Shown: piece by piece, positions 21,116 to 32,407 of the stretch | Layout of the letters: each line of letters begins with the position of its first letter | Position numbering within the stretch: the first letter of the stretch is position 1 | DNA from: Arctopsyche grandis | Lineage: Eukaryota > Arthropoda > Insecta > Trichoptera > Hydropsychidae | Reading direction: 5' to 3' | DNA: 64,000 nt | NCBI RefSeq assembly: GCF_051622035.1 | Contig: NC_135360.1 | Span: 13,506,001 to 13,570,000 of the forward strand | The notes under the pieces: model-generated | Databases searched by the model: none | Told to the model about the DNA's origin: nothing | The model's input: the letters and a program-made list of their open reading frames with translations, nothing else | Program-made: the position numbers and the translations under genes

Positions 21116-23350
21116 ATAGACACCCTTAAATTGAAATTTCCAATTGTTTTCTTTGAAAAATCATGGAATACCTGATTTTTATTACTCACGTTAAAATTGT
21201 TATAAAAAATGGGTAATATTAAATTTACGGCGTTCATTAAATTTACTGTATTTAGGTCGGTAGCTACATATATTAAAATGTTTTCAACTGAAATTTCCAG
21301 CTGAAATGAGGGGAAAATGGAAACACGTGTATGAAACCTTAAGAGGGGCTGCACACTCAACAAACAAATTAAATTAAATTCGAAAATAAAATTTTCTGTA
21401 TATTTATAGAATTGCGAAAACATATCATTCCATTTTTAGACTGTTCTGCTTGTGATATAAAGGTCGAGTTACGTTAGTAAAAATCAAAAAAAAAAAATCA
21501 GTCTTATTGAGTTTCGAGTATTCCTGTTGATTTTTTGGCATGATTGAACAGCAATGAATCCGGATTGATCATCTCTTGTGAGACTTTATCTGACTTTGAA
21601 TTGTTGATGCGATTCCATAGGAAATTGGCACCATCACATGTTCATCCAACCGAAAAAATCCTCTCCAGAAGGCAGTGAATAAAACATATAGCCCATTTTA
21701 AAACACCTAATTACGTTCATAACAAGCAATAACACCCTTATGTATTGTTGTGGAGCAGTTATGCAATTATAAAAGTAACAAAAAATTTACCTGTAAAGCT
21801 TCAAGCAAAGAAAGTGAGCATCTATCCGTTACAAACTGCTTGATACAGAATTTTGAATAAATATTTAAATATGCAAAATACCTAAATATTTCTGCAATAA
21901 AAGTATGATATATTGAATTGGTAGACTTTGGCTGTATGTGCGGCAGTCTTTACTGGCGACAGTCGTGATAAAACGAAAAATTGTGTACGATTCAAGAAAA
22001 TCCACCATGCTGTGAAGAAAAATATCCAATCAACCACGATACAATATTCCTTTGATGTATAAATAAATGTGTATTCATTATCGTGCTGTACATATCGAGT
22101 AAAAATAATGTGATAATTACGCATATACCTGGCAACAATAGGCTAACATTAGAGTTATAAATATGTGTATATGAATTTGCGTCAATTTCAAAAAACGTCA
22201 GAAGTATGTACGTAAGAACTTACGAGTTATATTAAATTGAAGCGAGTCTATCGTCACGGATAAAATGTTAGCGTAAATGCATGAGTATATAAAAACTGTA
22301 TTTTTTACGGTTTCAATTATTTTATTTGTGTTTTTAGAAATACCTACGCAATTTCCCTCGTAAATCGCATTTTTATTCCTTTTTATAACATAATGTTTTC
22401 CATTAAGATTCTATATAGTATGACGTTTGAATATTATTTATGACCATCCATACATTCTAATTTTAGGCAGTTGTAAGATTCGTGTGTAATTAGCGCATTA
22501 ATTTTACTCGATATACATATACAATACCAAAGTGAATAAATACAGAAATAATTTAAGGCTAATGGATTTTCACATTAAATATTAAATATTGATACATAGT
22601 TGGGACAATACATTGGGATTTCCAAAGACAGACATCGGCCATAAGTTCGTATTATCAACAAACTTGCCTTATACTATACCTACCGAAGATGACCTTATTA
22701 CGACCTATTCACACTTCAAAATGCGCATGCATTTACAACGATGCATCGTACGTATAATATAATACGAGTAAATCACGATAATTTATTGGAAAATGTTAAT
22801 GGTACTGGAAATGCTCGATTTTTTTAAATATCTTTGCCATTTTATTAATTTTGACGATGTACGAGAGTGCAAAAATTACATAGCTTTATAATTTTTATCG
22901 GCCGCCATTTTGGTTCGGTTCAAAATTCAATATTTGAGAACAGGTTTAATCATCGAGGTTTCTGAAAGGCTTCTGCTCAATTGGTTCGATTTAGATGTAT
23001 TTAATTTAAAAATTACTGAAAACGTTTTATTAAGTAATGCGTCGAATTTTAGCTGTCGCTCTTAAAATGAGCAAACCTTTTCTGAAACGTACATATTTCA
23101 ATCAACGAATGTTCATTTTTGGTGTACTCTGGTGACGGTTTTCGCTGTCATGAAAAATCCACGGTATATAAATATTATTTTGCAGCTACATAGGTTAATA
23201 TTTTCCGTATTTTTATTTCGATTAAAACAAATGAATTTACAAAACATTTCAAATAAATTTCATTTTTTATTATAATTTTAGACACTTCATGGAATTAATT
23301 TTCATTTATTTATTATACCTACATCTAAATATGTATATATGTATATGTAC
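21116..23350. other. AT-rich spacer
   Basis: No gene or bounded element is supported. Minus-strand open frames at 21094-21423 and 21882-22124 have no recognisable domain and skewed composition. Confidence 0.4.
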
Positions 23351-24960
23351 TAGCTGAACCCGGCGTGCGTTGCAATTCCACAATAACGCATGCAATTCCC
23401 GTTCCCGTTCTCATTCCCGTTCCCGTTCCCGTTCTCGTTCCCGTTCCCATTTGTTGGAAAAACGCAGGCAGCGAACACATTTGAAATAATTCAATTTTTT
23501 GTTTATTTTACCCTAACAACCCTAACAATTTTATTTTACCAGTCAAGTGGAAATATCTAGCACCGCCTTAAGTTTTCAAATTAAAGTAAATAGGTAAATA
23601 CATATACAATGTAACCTTTAATATTTGCACTCACGGAAATACATGTCTGCCAATACTCTTCCCATACCTTCGCCAGCATATGCAGAATTTGAATAAATAT
23701 AAATATAAATAAATATTTGCTAAGATAAAATAATTTTCTCTTGTCACGTCTTTGTGATCGAATGACAAAATGAACCTTTTGTCTAGTGACTTGATGACTT
23801 TCGCCAATAGTGTCATAAATTAACCTTCAGCATCTCCTTTGTGGTGTGCAGTTTTACGAAGCGTTTCGTTAATTTAGTTTTAGCTTGTTCCGCTACTGAT
23901 TTGTATGTTAATACCGAATATCGGTTTAGTCAACGAACCTGAAGAATATTTTGATACCAAATTGCTATTAATATTTTTTGGGTTTCCGTCTGGTGCGTAC
24001 ACGAATAAAGCAGAAGGTTTTCCGACGCGTGAGCAGGCCACATACACCGGCTATTTTCATAAACTCCTTTGCAGGAAAAGAGCTTAGCTCAGATCCCAAT
24101 CTGATACCAATCAAGTGGAAATGCCTAGCACCGCCTTAAATTTTCGATACATGCCAAATTAAAATAAATTGGTAAAAATACGATGTAACCTTTAATATTT
24201 GCACTCACGGAAATACATGTCTACCAATACTCTTCCCATAGCCAGCATTTGCAGAGTTTGCGGTAGCGATAAAAATAATTTTCTCTTGTCAACGCACTGT
24301 GATCATGCACTGTGAAAATGTTCGTTTTGCCTGGTGACTTGATGTCTTTGCCTAGTGACTTGATGACTTGATGTCGGACATGCATACAACAAATTCTGAA
24401 AATTCCATCGTAATCGTTTGAATGTTTTAGGTTTAGGAATGTTTATTTAAATTTATGAAATGGTAGTTTCCTACTTTACCTATCAATAAAAAGACTGGTA
24501 ATGTAAATGTTCCTTTGTTTTTTTTTGTAATTTCCCTGGCTTTCCATTGCTTTGCCCGTGACTTACTACGAATTTGCTTTTTTTAGTTGGCAGACATCGC
24601 GTTTCAAGAAATGGTTGGAGTTGGCGGACTTTTATATCGCGTTTCAAGTGATGGTTAGAGATCAAACAACGTCTTTTCAAAGCCGGGTCGTCAAAAACCA
24701 ACTCGCTATCGTGGTTGTCAACAAACAAATTTCCTTGGCTACACAATGGCGCTTCATACTTTCGCGTCAATAATACGAATTACGAATCGTAATTAAGAAT
24801 ATTATTACTAAGAGGTTTTTCCCCGTTTTTTTTTTACAGTAATCTTCCCGGACAGGCATACAAATCCTGAAAGTTCCATCGAAATCGGTTCAGTGGTTTA
24901 GGAGCCTATTCGAGACAGACAGACAGACAAACATTGATTTTTATATATATATATATAGAT
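23350..24960 (+). repeat. 1.6-kb unclassified interspersed element with CCCGTT hexamer array
   Basis: It begins tagctgaacccggcgtgcgt and tgcaattcc. A hexamer array of cccgtt with cattcc/ctcgtt variants follows at about 23397-23450. The right end reads ccatcgaaatcggttcagtg, then gacagacagacagacaaac and tttttatatatatatatata. An internal block (about 23545-23680) recurs at about 24100-24255 (caagtggaaat, ctagcaccgcctta, cactcacggaaatacatgtc). Short frames such as 23905-24087 (SGAYTNKAEGFPTREQATYT) look like shards of a real protein, but I do not recognise it. The left end recurs inverted inside the seryl-tRNA synthetase gene near 63470-63602. Confidence 0.6.
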
Positions 24961-25761
24961 AGATATATCTAGCTATATTTTATATAATATTGATGGTTTT
25001 AAATTATTTGTTATACATAAATTATTAGATAAGTGTTTTATTGTTGCAACATAGTGTTTGAACTTACATACGTACGTTCCATCGTTGAACTGATTATTGA
25101 CTGAACCTTTTATTATCTATCAGTCTACCGGTTGTAACCGGATTTTATTTATAATCCATCTAGGTAAATAAAGACGAATATTTACGTACAAATTTCAATA
25201 CATACATATTGTACCTAGTATGTCGCTTAGTATGTACATAAATAAATCGTTTCAGTTGATTTTGTCAATAGAAGTATTTTTTTGCGTTAAACTCGTATGC
25301 TTCTTTTTGCAAAAATTCAAATACTTTTAATTTTTGCAAAATATTTAAGACTAAAATAGTTCAATAAAATGCCGGTTTTGAGAGATAAAAACATTATTCT
25401 AATCGAAGACAATTTAAAATAAAGTAAAAAAATATATGCCAATTTATCAACATCGTTTAATCGAGGAAAAGTTTACACTTTGACATGTGAAATTGCAAAT
25501 TTGATTATTTACTATTTTACAGACAATCTATCTCATAAATGCATGCAAAACGTTTTAAATAATACGTTCAAATCAATATTGAGCATTGCGAGGCCAACAT
25601 TTTACGAGGTCATCGATTGCATCTATTTATCTCGCAGAGGTAAAAAAATACAAGAAAATTAATGTCAAAATTAGAATGTTGCGATCGGACTTAAAACCGG
25701 CGACTGTGTTGTGAAAACATATATTTTTGTGACACTTAAATATTAAATACTGTTGCATGCA
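24961..25761. other. AT-rich spacer
   Basis: No gene is seen. The open frame at 25480-25662 has no recognisable domain. Confidence 0.4.
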
Positions 25762-25963
25762 TAGTGCCGGTTTTAGGCGGGGGGGGGGCTGCCAAATAAG
25801 TTAGGGCGCCGAACGATGCGCCAAAGGCGCTTTAAAATTTAAAATTAGAGCGCCAAAAGCCATTAAAATTTTTAGATTAGAGCGCCAAAGGCGAAAGTTC
25901 TTTCTAAGGGTGTTTAGAAAAAAATGTCCGAGGGCGCCATCGGGTTTAAGGCCGGCACTGATT
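25762..25963. mobile_element. hAT MITE of the CAGTGCCGG family
   Basis: About 200 bp. The left end reads tagtgccggttttagg (one base off CAGTGCCGG) and the right end reads aaggccggcactg. The interior contains aagttagggcgccga, aaatttaaaattagagcgcc and taagggtgtttagaaaaa. The same left end and interior are found at 47802-48995, which is a longer member of the family. Possible flanking duplications (around gttgcatg and attgcaca) agree only partly. Confidence 0.6.
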
Positions 25964-26880
25964 GCACAAACGATATTAACGATATTATTACAACAGTAAA
26001 TAATTGTAAGATTCATCTTTTTGCGGATGATACATTAGTATATATATATATTAGGTAAGAATGCAAAAGAGATGTGTGATATTTTGAATGTGGAATTGAA
26101 CAATATAAATAAATGGTTGTGAGTAAATAAATTTAAAATTAATATTAATAAAACAAGAATGATATGGATAAATAATAAAACTGGCGTAGGTGAAGTGAAA
26201 ATGGATGACAAAGTAATAGAGATTGTCGATAACATTGAATATTTAGGTATTTACATAGACTGAATTTTAAGGTACACGCTGAATATATTATAAAAAAAAT
26301 GGCTAGAAAAATTGGTGTTTTATGTAGTTTAAGAAATGTTTTAAGTAGAAAAAGTAAAGTTTTAGTCTATAATACAATTGTATTGTGTATTTATTGTATT
26401 TATTACAATTTTATTTAGTCTATAATACACGTAGTATATTGTGCCACTGTGCTTAACTTGTTTAGTGGCCAAGATATAGGGAAAATACAAAAATTACAAA
26501 ATAAAGCTATGAGCTAGAGGTATTTTGAATGTTGGTAGATTAAAAAGTATTAGAAGTATGTTAAATGAATTGGGATGGTTGAGTATTAGTAATAGTAAAA
26601 AGCTAAGCACATTCTCGTTTGTTTATAAGTTAGATCATGAGTTATTACCCGATTATTTTAAAGATTATAGAATAAGAAATAGAGATATTCATAATCATTA
26701 CACTTGAAATAAGAATAATTTAGTTGTAGGTAGAGTAAGAAAAAGAAAGACAGCTGGGGGGTCTTTCACAGGGGTGTACTAATGTATAACGCCCTCCCTG
26801 AGTGCATCAGGTCTTCTAATACCATGAATGAATTCTTGCGAGGAGCAAAGAGACACCTCTGTGAGGGACAGTACATATAA
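25964..26880 (+). mobile_element. Degenerate LINE reverse-transcriptase fragment
   Basis: Starting about 25990 the plus strand reads as the catalytic part of a LINE reverse transcriptase: NCKIHLFADDTLVYI at the FADD box, then LNNINKWL, then VDNIEYLGIYID. Further on are MARKIGVLCSLRNVL, a block near 26525-26707 with LNELGWLSI and FVYKLDHELLPDYF, and finally GVLMYNALPE- and FLRGAKRHL-like ends at 26760-26880. Stop codons and frame changes interrupt it (for example after NKWL and before the LNVGRLKSI block), so it is a pseudogene copy. A poly(A)-like T/A run follows at about 26920. Confidence 0.7.
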
Positions 26881-27690
26881 GTTAAATATAGAATTTTAGA
26901 TTTAAAATATTGAGATGTATTTTTTTTTTTTTTTTTGTAAATTAGCTAATAGCTAAAATTATATAAATAAATAATAAACGTGTTTCTTAAGGTAACACCC
27001 CTTTTATTGTATTACCTCCCCCTCAACTTTTCTCCCCCACATCTTTGCCAAAACTGCCTTCTCAGAATTTTAAAGACCATTCAGAAATAAAAGGTTTCAT
27101 GAAAACGTGAACATGACTAATAGCTTTATTTATTTTTTATGTCGTTTTCAATTTCCCCCTATTATTTTTAGCATTTATATGAAACTTTTCAAATCTAAAG
27201 CATTTTCGTTTGAATTTTCTCTCCGGTCTAATAAATACAGTTTGCTGCACTTTATGTTTATTCAGTCGATTGCATTGTACCAGAGGCAACAAAAGTGTAC
27301 ACACATATACGAACAAGCAAAATGCATTAGTAAACATTTTCAATACAGACCGGACGTACCAGATCTACATACATAGATGCAGCTATTTTACTCTCAAATT
27401 TAATAGATTTTGCAATGTGTGAAGCTATTTTCAGACTGCATGCATTTTATTTTAATAAAATGCATTTTCGAGCGCACACGTTTTGTTCTCGGCAAGGCAA
27501 AATTTCAATTTTGCTTTATCTAAACGAAGTTTAAATAAGAATTTCATTCATTTGAACTGAACAATATTATCACTTTGTCTATGTAAATATATATTACATA
27601 CATACGTGGTAGCAACAAATGAAGTATTTTTATTGATGAATCTTTGATTTAATATATGTACATGTTTTTATTTATATAATAGCAACTTGT
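26881..27690. other. AT-rich spacer
   Basis: No gene is seen. Overlapping open frames on both strands at 27107-27422 are mutually inconsistent and resemble no known protein. Confidence 0.4.
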
Positions 27691-27889
27691 AAATAGGTTT
27701 TTGAGCTCCTTTTCCTATTATGCTTTAGATTAACATTAGCATAATATAATACTGTGATTACTAACCAAATTAAATTAAAATTGTAAAATAGAAAATGATC
27801 AGTAGATCAGTAGCTATTAAAATAGATATAAGATGTATTGTGAACATAATTTCGTAATAATAAAAAGCATTTAAAAATCAAAATATAAT
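27691..27889 (-). repeat. Interspersed repeat family C, copy 1
   Basis: About 195 bp, inverted relative to copies at 36789-36985 and 50188-50365. Shared strings include aaattgtaaaatagaaaatg, atcagtagatcagtagcta, aaaatagatataagatgtat and tgtgaacataatttcgtaat. There is no coding capacity. Confidence 0.75.
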
Positions 27890-29002
27890 AGCAATAGTAA
27901 CATTTTTACGTTTGTATATACATACATACATACAAGTTGTAAAAAAATGTGTTGAATTTAAGCGTCTACAATGTCACGTTTTCCATCAGAAAATTATTAC
28001 CTATTAATTATTACCGTTTTTACCTTGATTGACACAAAAAAATCATAAAACGCCGATAAAATAGTATCGAATACGATCGAACAATGTTATCACAATCGAA
28101 ACCCGTTTTGTAAAAACGGTAAAATCAATTCATGAATTAATAGAAGACAGTAAGAACAGGTAGTTCACAGCTAATTTGAGTATTAGAGTGTATGTGTATA
28201 ATAAAATCTCGAAATTACACTTTGAACGTAAATAAAATATAGAAGTTACATAAAAACAACAAAATTGTGTTGACGCTTGGTACATAAACATGTGTATGTA
28301 TGCATATAATATATATGTATGCACATTGTACACGCATGCATACATACATACATACATACATACACATGTACATATGTTCTTATTGATATTGCTGTCATAT
28401 TTATTTTTTGAAATATCTTTAGTGACATCTATGAACTAAAAGCAAAAATAATGAAGGAAAAACGACAAACAAATGAAAACTAGTTTTTTTTTATTTTATT
28501 TGTTAATCGAAATTATGTAGTTAAAAAGTTTAGAATCCCTTGTCTTATAATGAAATTTAACGAAAATGCAATTGACTGTATTAATGGATATATTAGACAT
28601 TCGATATGTTAAACTCTTTATTTTTATGTAAAGATTTTTTTTGAAAAATAGTTGAAAACAATATGGAGTAAGTACTATTTCCCAAACATATGTAAATGGA
28701 TCGAAACTAATGTCATCATTGAGACATTACGGCCATTAAAAGATTCCACGGTGAAATTGCAAAGCGAGTGAATGACGTTTTAGTAATTTTTACGGGATGT
28801 GGATTCAATCAAAATTGAAACTACAAAACTTAAAAAATAGATACACCCATACTTCTAGAGTAAAAATCAACAATATTATTTCTAAACTGTTGTCGCTTTT
28901 TTTTTCCTAAAATCAGGGCCCGATGAAAAATTGGTAAGCCTCGAGAAAGTAAAATAAGTATAAATAAATAAAAAATGTATTTTAGCTGCATCAGAATTCG
29001 TC
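27890..29002. other. AT-rich spacer with tacata clusters
   Basis: No gene is seen. A long run of catacatacatacatacata lies at about 28338-28360. Confidence 0.4.
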
Positions 29003-29010
29003 CTCTATTC

Positions 29011-29900
29011 CAGTGCTTCCCAATTACTTTCATGCCACGACCCCCAAAATTTGAAATAATTAATTCCCGGCCCCTAAAAAAATTTTTTCTAGTTAAAAGG
29101 TTTATTTGGCAGTAATTATTACAATTATAATTAGTCACCGGACCCAGAAGGTGCCGCGTATTGTTCAAAGGTTGTAAATGCATTGTTAAAGGTTTTCCGA
29201 ACCTTTTTTACAAAGGATTTACAACAATGGAAAAATGGATAGCACTGTGACTATCCTACCTCTAATTATAATACACATATTTATATTCAGTACAAAATTA
29301 TAGGAACTTGCTTAAAAACATTTTTTTTAAATAAAAACTACACACATGAAACAATTTAATGCGATAGATGAGGTCTCATGTTTTTACATAACAGATCGAT
29401 ATCGGGTTCAATGTCAGAAATTCTAACTCGCAAAACATCTTCCAAAGTCTCCGTCGAAAGGCATGACCTTTGCTTATTTTTTAATATAAGTAATGACGAA
29501 AATGCTGTTTCGCATAGGTAGGTAGTCGCGAAAGGAATAAGAGTTACCAGACCTTCTTTTCCAATAGTAGGATATTCTTGCCTTAACCAAAATTCTGAAA
29601 TACTTTTTTCATTAAATTCCACTTCAAGCAAATTATCTGATCTGATATCGATCAATTATTCTTGGGCTGTCCACGTAATATGATCATATTTTAAGGACTT
29701 GGCAAATGGTGTTCTCATCCAATTGTTCCTTTCATCCTCATTCAAGTTTGGGAAATATTTCCTTAAATATAGACATTCCCTAAATGTGGAAAAATATTCA
29801 TAAAAGAATATTTGTACTTTCTATTGAATATTTTCGCGGCCCCCGCGAGAAATCCTACGGCCCCCCAGGGGGTCGCGACCCCCCAATTTGGGAAGCACTG
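29011..29900 (-). mobile_element. hAT transposon remnant with perfect 8-bp target-site duplication
   Basis: An 890-bp element bounded by CAGTGCTTCCCAA and its inverse TTGGGAAGCACTG (13-bp terminal inverted repeats), flanked by ctctattc on both sides (29003-29010 and 29901-29908). On the minus strand, 29356-29655 reads as the C-terminal dimerisation region of a hAT transposase: EFWLRQEYPTIGKEGLVTLI, PFATTYLCETAFSSLLILKN and then EDVLRVRISDIEPDIDLL. This pattern is usual in ZBED5/FAM200-like hAT proteins. The catalytic core is missing, so this is an internally deleted, non-autonomous copy. Confidence 0.85.
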
Positions 29901-30239
29901 CTCTATTCCGCAGTACACCAGCGGCAAGCTGCACATGCTAGGAAATATTCTCCTTTGATATTTTAATCGTTATAGCGAAAAGCCGTATAAAGATAGGTAT
30001 ACTCGGTGTGGGTGTATTTACATTAACTGGTTAATATTCAAATACAAGAGAACCGAAAACCGTAACTGAACTGATATATATATATACATATATATTTTTT
30101 TTTTACCGAACCGGAATGAAATAAATAACGGTTCGGGTCCCTGCTACCGAGTGGTAATTTTCACCAAAATTCTAAATTTTCACCACAGGTGTCGCTGATT
30201 GCAAGCATAAAACAAATTGTAGCATCGTCGAGCGGTATT

Positions 30240-30406
30240 TAAAGAATTTCCTGTACCATTCACGTCCTAGATGTGAACGGGAGTGGCCGGACCTAGCGCG
30301 CGTTCTTTAGTTGCTAAAATTAGTTCGTTTTCAGATGTAGTCCCTTGGTTTTTGTTGACCAATAGTGTTTTCGTATAAATTCCATCTGCAACCATCACCT
30401 TGAGAG
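30240..30406 (+). other. Candidate untranslated first exon ending in a strong donor
   Basis: A moderately GC-rich block ends cttgagag followed by gtaagtgt, a consensus 5' splice site at 30406/30407. Each ATG in it is followed immediately by a stop (ATGTGA, ATGTAG), as expected of leader sequence rather than coding sequence. The start of the exon is not determined; ttcagat near 30331 could serve as an initiator. It may be the first exon of the transcript whose later exons lie at 37564 and 39973. This is inferred from splice signals only. Confidence 0.3.
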
Positions 30407-32191
30407 GTAAGTGTCTATTTTTCCGGATATTGTTAACTTGAATTTAAAATTTTGAACATTATACTTATATTATGTATACTAATAATAGTTCCTGGAATTC
30501 CCTAGAACTATATATATGTATATGTATTATTTCCCACTATTATTTAACGGGTACGTAAAAAATGTAATTCCGTACCAAAACGAATAAAAATTCTTAAAAA
30601 CATACATATATTACAACAATTGTATTGACTAAGTAAATTATTTAAATAAATTTTTAATCTTATAATTTCGTCATGTCGTGTTATTTCTGTATTTGTTCCG
30701 TTGTGAATTACAGTTACTATAATATCGATGTAGTGTTATTCGTACAGTTTACATTCTATATACATATATTGTTTTGTTACTAATCATTAATATTTTCTTG
30801 CGTATTAATTTTTGCAAGCACGCTTAGTTAACATTAATTACAAATGCTAGATAGTATTTATCTAATATAGTACTTATTGATAAGGTCGTCATAATGGTAA
30901 GACTTCATCACCTTTTATTAAAAGCTTTTTATTATATGTTTATGTATGTAATTAGCATCTCATTGAATCGATGTTTCCTCGTTCGTTCCAAAAACGTTCT
31001 TTGAATTGCACAAGTTTTCTCAATGTTCACTCACAGTCATTTATGTACTTGTCGAGACTTGTCTTGGGCGTGAGAAAAATCTACTAGAAATTCTAGGAAA
31101 ATCTTCAATGACGAGTCTGATTTCACAAGTACATGGTCTTACGTTTTTACTTAGTAGTAATAAAGTATGTACTTAGAATTAAGTATTTTTTGATTGATAT
31201 TATCACTCAAATATTGATAAAACAGTCAATCTCCATTCGATATATTACCGGAAAATATATAGTGTGTTCGCTGAAAGAATGAATCACCATGTTGTATTTT
31301 TTTTTATGAATGATGGCTGGATGTCGTCCGTGGTATTGTTCATTGGTATTTCGCATTCACACAATTGTCTGGTGTGTCCAGACTATTTCCGGTACTCCGT
31401 TGGTCAAGTTTAGGTCATTGGCCACAATCTTGACACCATACGTCCAGATGCTGCTTGGGGCACTTAACTACACATGCTCAATTTACATTTTTTCCTTTGG
31501 ATCCATTACTCGACCGCCCTCAAGGCTTATGAGCCTGTATGAATAATTAACCTTCATTTGATATAGTTTCATTGACATGGTCGAGTTATATTAAGCAGTA
31601 CTACATTTAGAACATAAATTTTATTATGTATATCAACTTATTTAAAGAAGTTGGAATATTTTCATTTAATATTAAATAGTCAAGTTGGCATTAGAATAAG
31701 AAATCTGCGTATAAAGAGAAGTAGCCTTTTCTCATTCACACACACCATCAGAATCTAGTGAATGTCAATGACCCCTGTCTCCCTTTTATGTATATTTTTT
31801 AAATATGTATATAAATGGTAACCGAATAATGCACTCTCGAGACATCCAAACTTTTTTTAAAGATGCTCAAAGAGAACTAACGCAATAGAATTCCACAAAA
31901 AAGCGTCAGGGCCGGGCCGCACCGTGCAACTTTGTCGGCTGACTTGTTGCGCGACACGAAAAAATGTATGGAAATGTGTGCGACAAACATATTGACGAGT
32001 GTGGCATGTCCCATCTACCTGCATGCATTGGTCGTTGTGGACCATACAATATTGCATGAAATGCTGCTCAAAAATATATGTTTTTGTAAGTTTATATAAA
32101 TTTCACAGCTCTTTAGACGATCCATGAATGCTATATAAAATGGCTTTGAGTAAAACAAATAATTATTTGAAAATATACATATGTATGTACA
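30407..32191. other. Spacer, possibly intronic
   Basis: No gene or bounded element is seen. Open frames at 31310-31546 (+) and 31857-32057 (-) have no recognisable domain. Confidence 0.35.
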
Positions 32192-32407
32192 TCTAATATA
32201 TAATTTCGAAAGAGACTTTGTATGTAAGGTTTGGGTGGTAGAATCCGTGTCGTTAAATTTAATAAAAAAACAAACGAATATTCAAATAAATTTAAATAAA
32301 ATAAAACTATTCAAATAAACTTAACAAAATATTTATTAGATTAGCCATGTTTAAGCGGTTTATATTACAAATACCGAGTATAGGTATTATAAAAAAGCCA
32401 CTAGTAT
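32192..32407 (-). repeat. Interspersed repeat family A, copy 3
   Basis: Begins tctaatatataatttcgaaa followed by gagactttgtatgtaaggt. It ends tatattacaaataccgag, with the terminal cccgg motif degraded, then actagta. Confidence 0.65.

Noticed and set aside
24483-24773. Overlapping 95- and 73-codon frames on opposite strands
   Set aside because: They lie inside the 1.6-kb repeat element. Neither is a host gene and neither resembles a known protein well enough to name.
25762-25963. CRISPR-like or regulatory GC-rich repeat (agagcgcc units)
   Set aside because: Irregular spacing, eukaryotic context and shared ends with the 47802 element show it to be a hAT-derived MITE.
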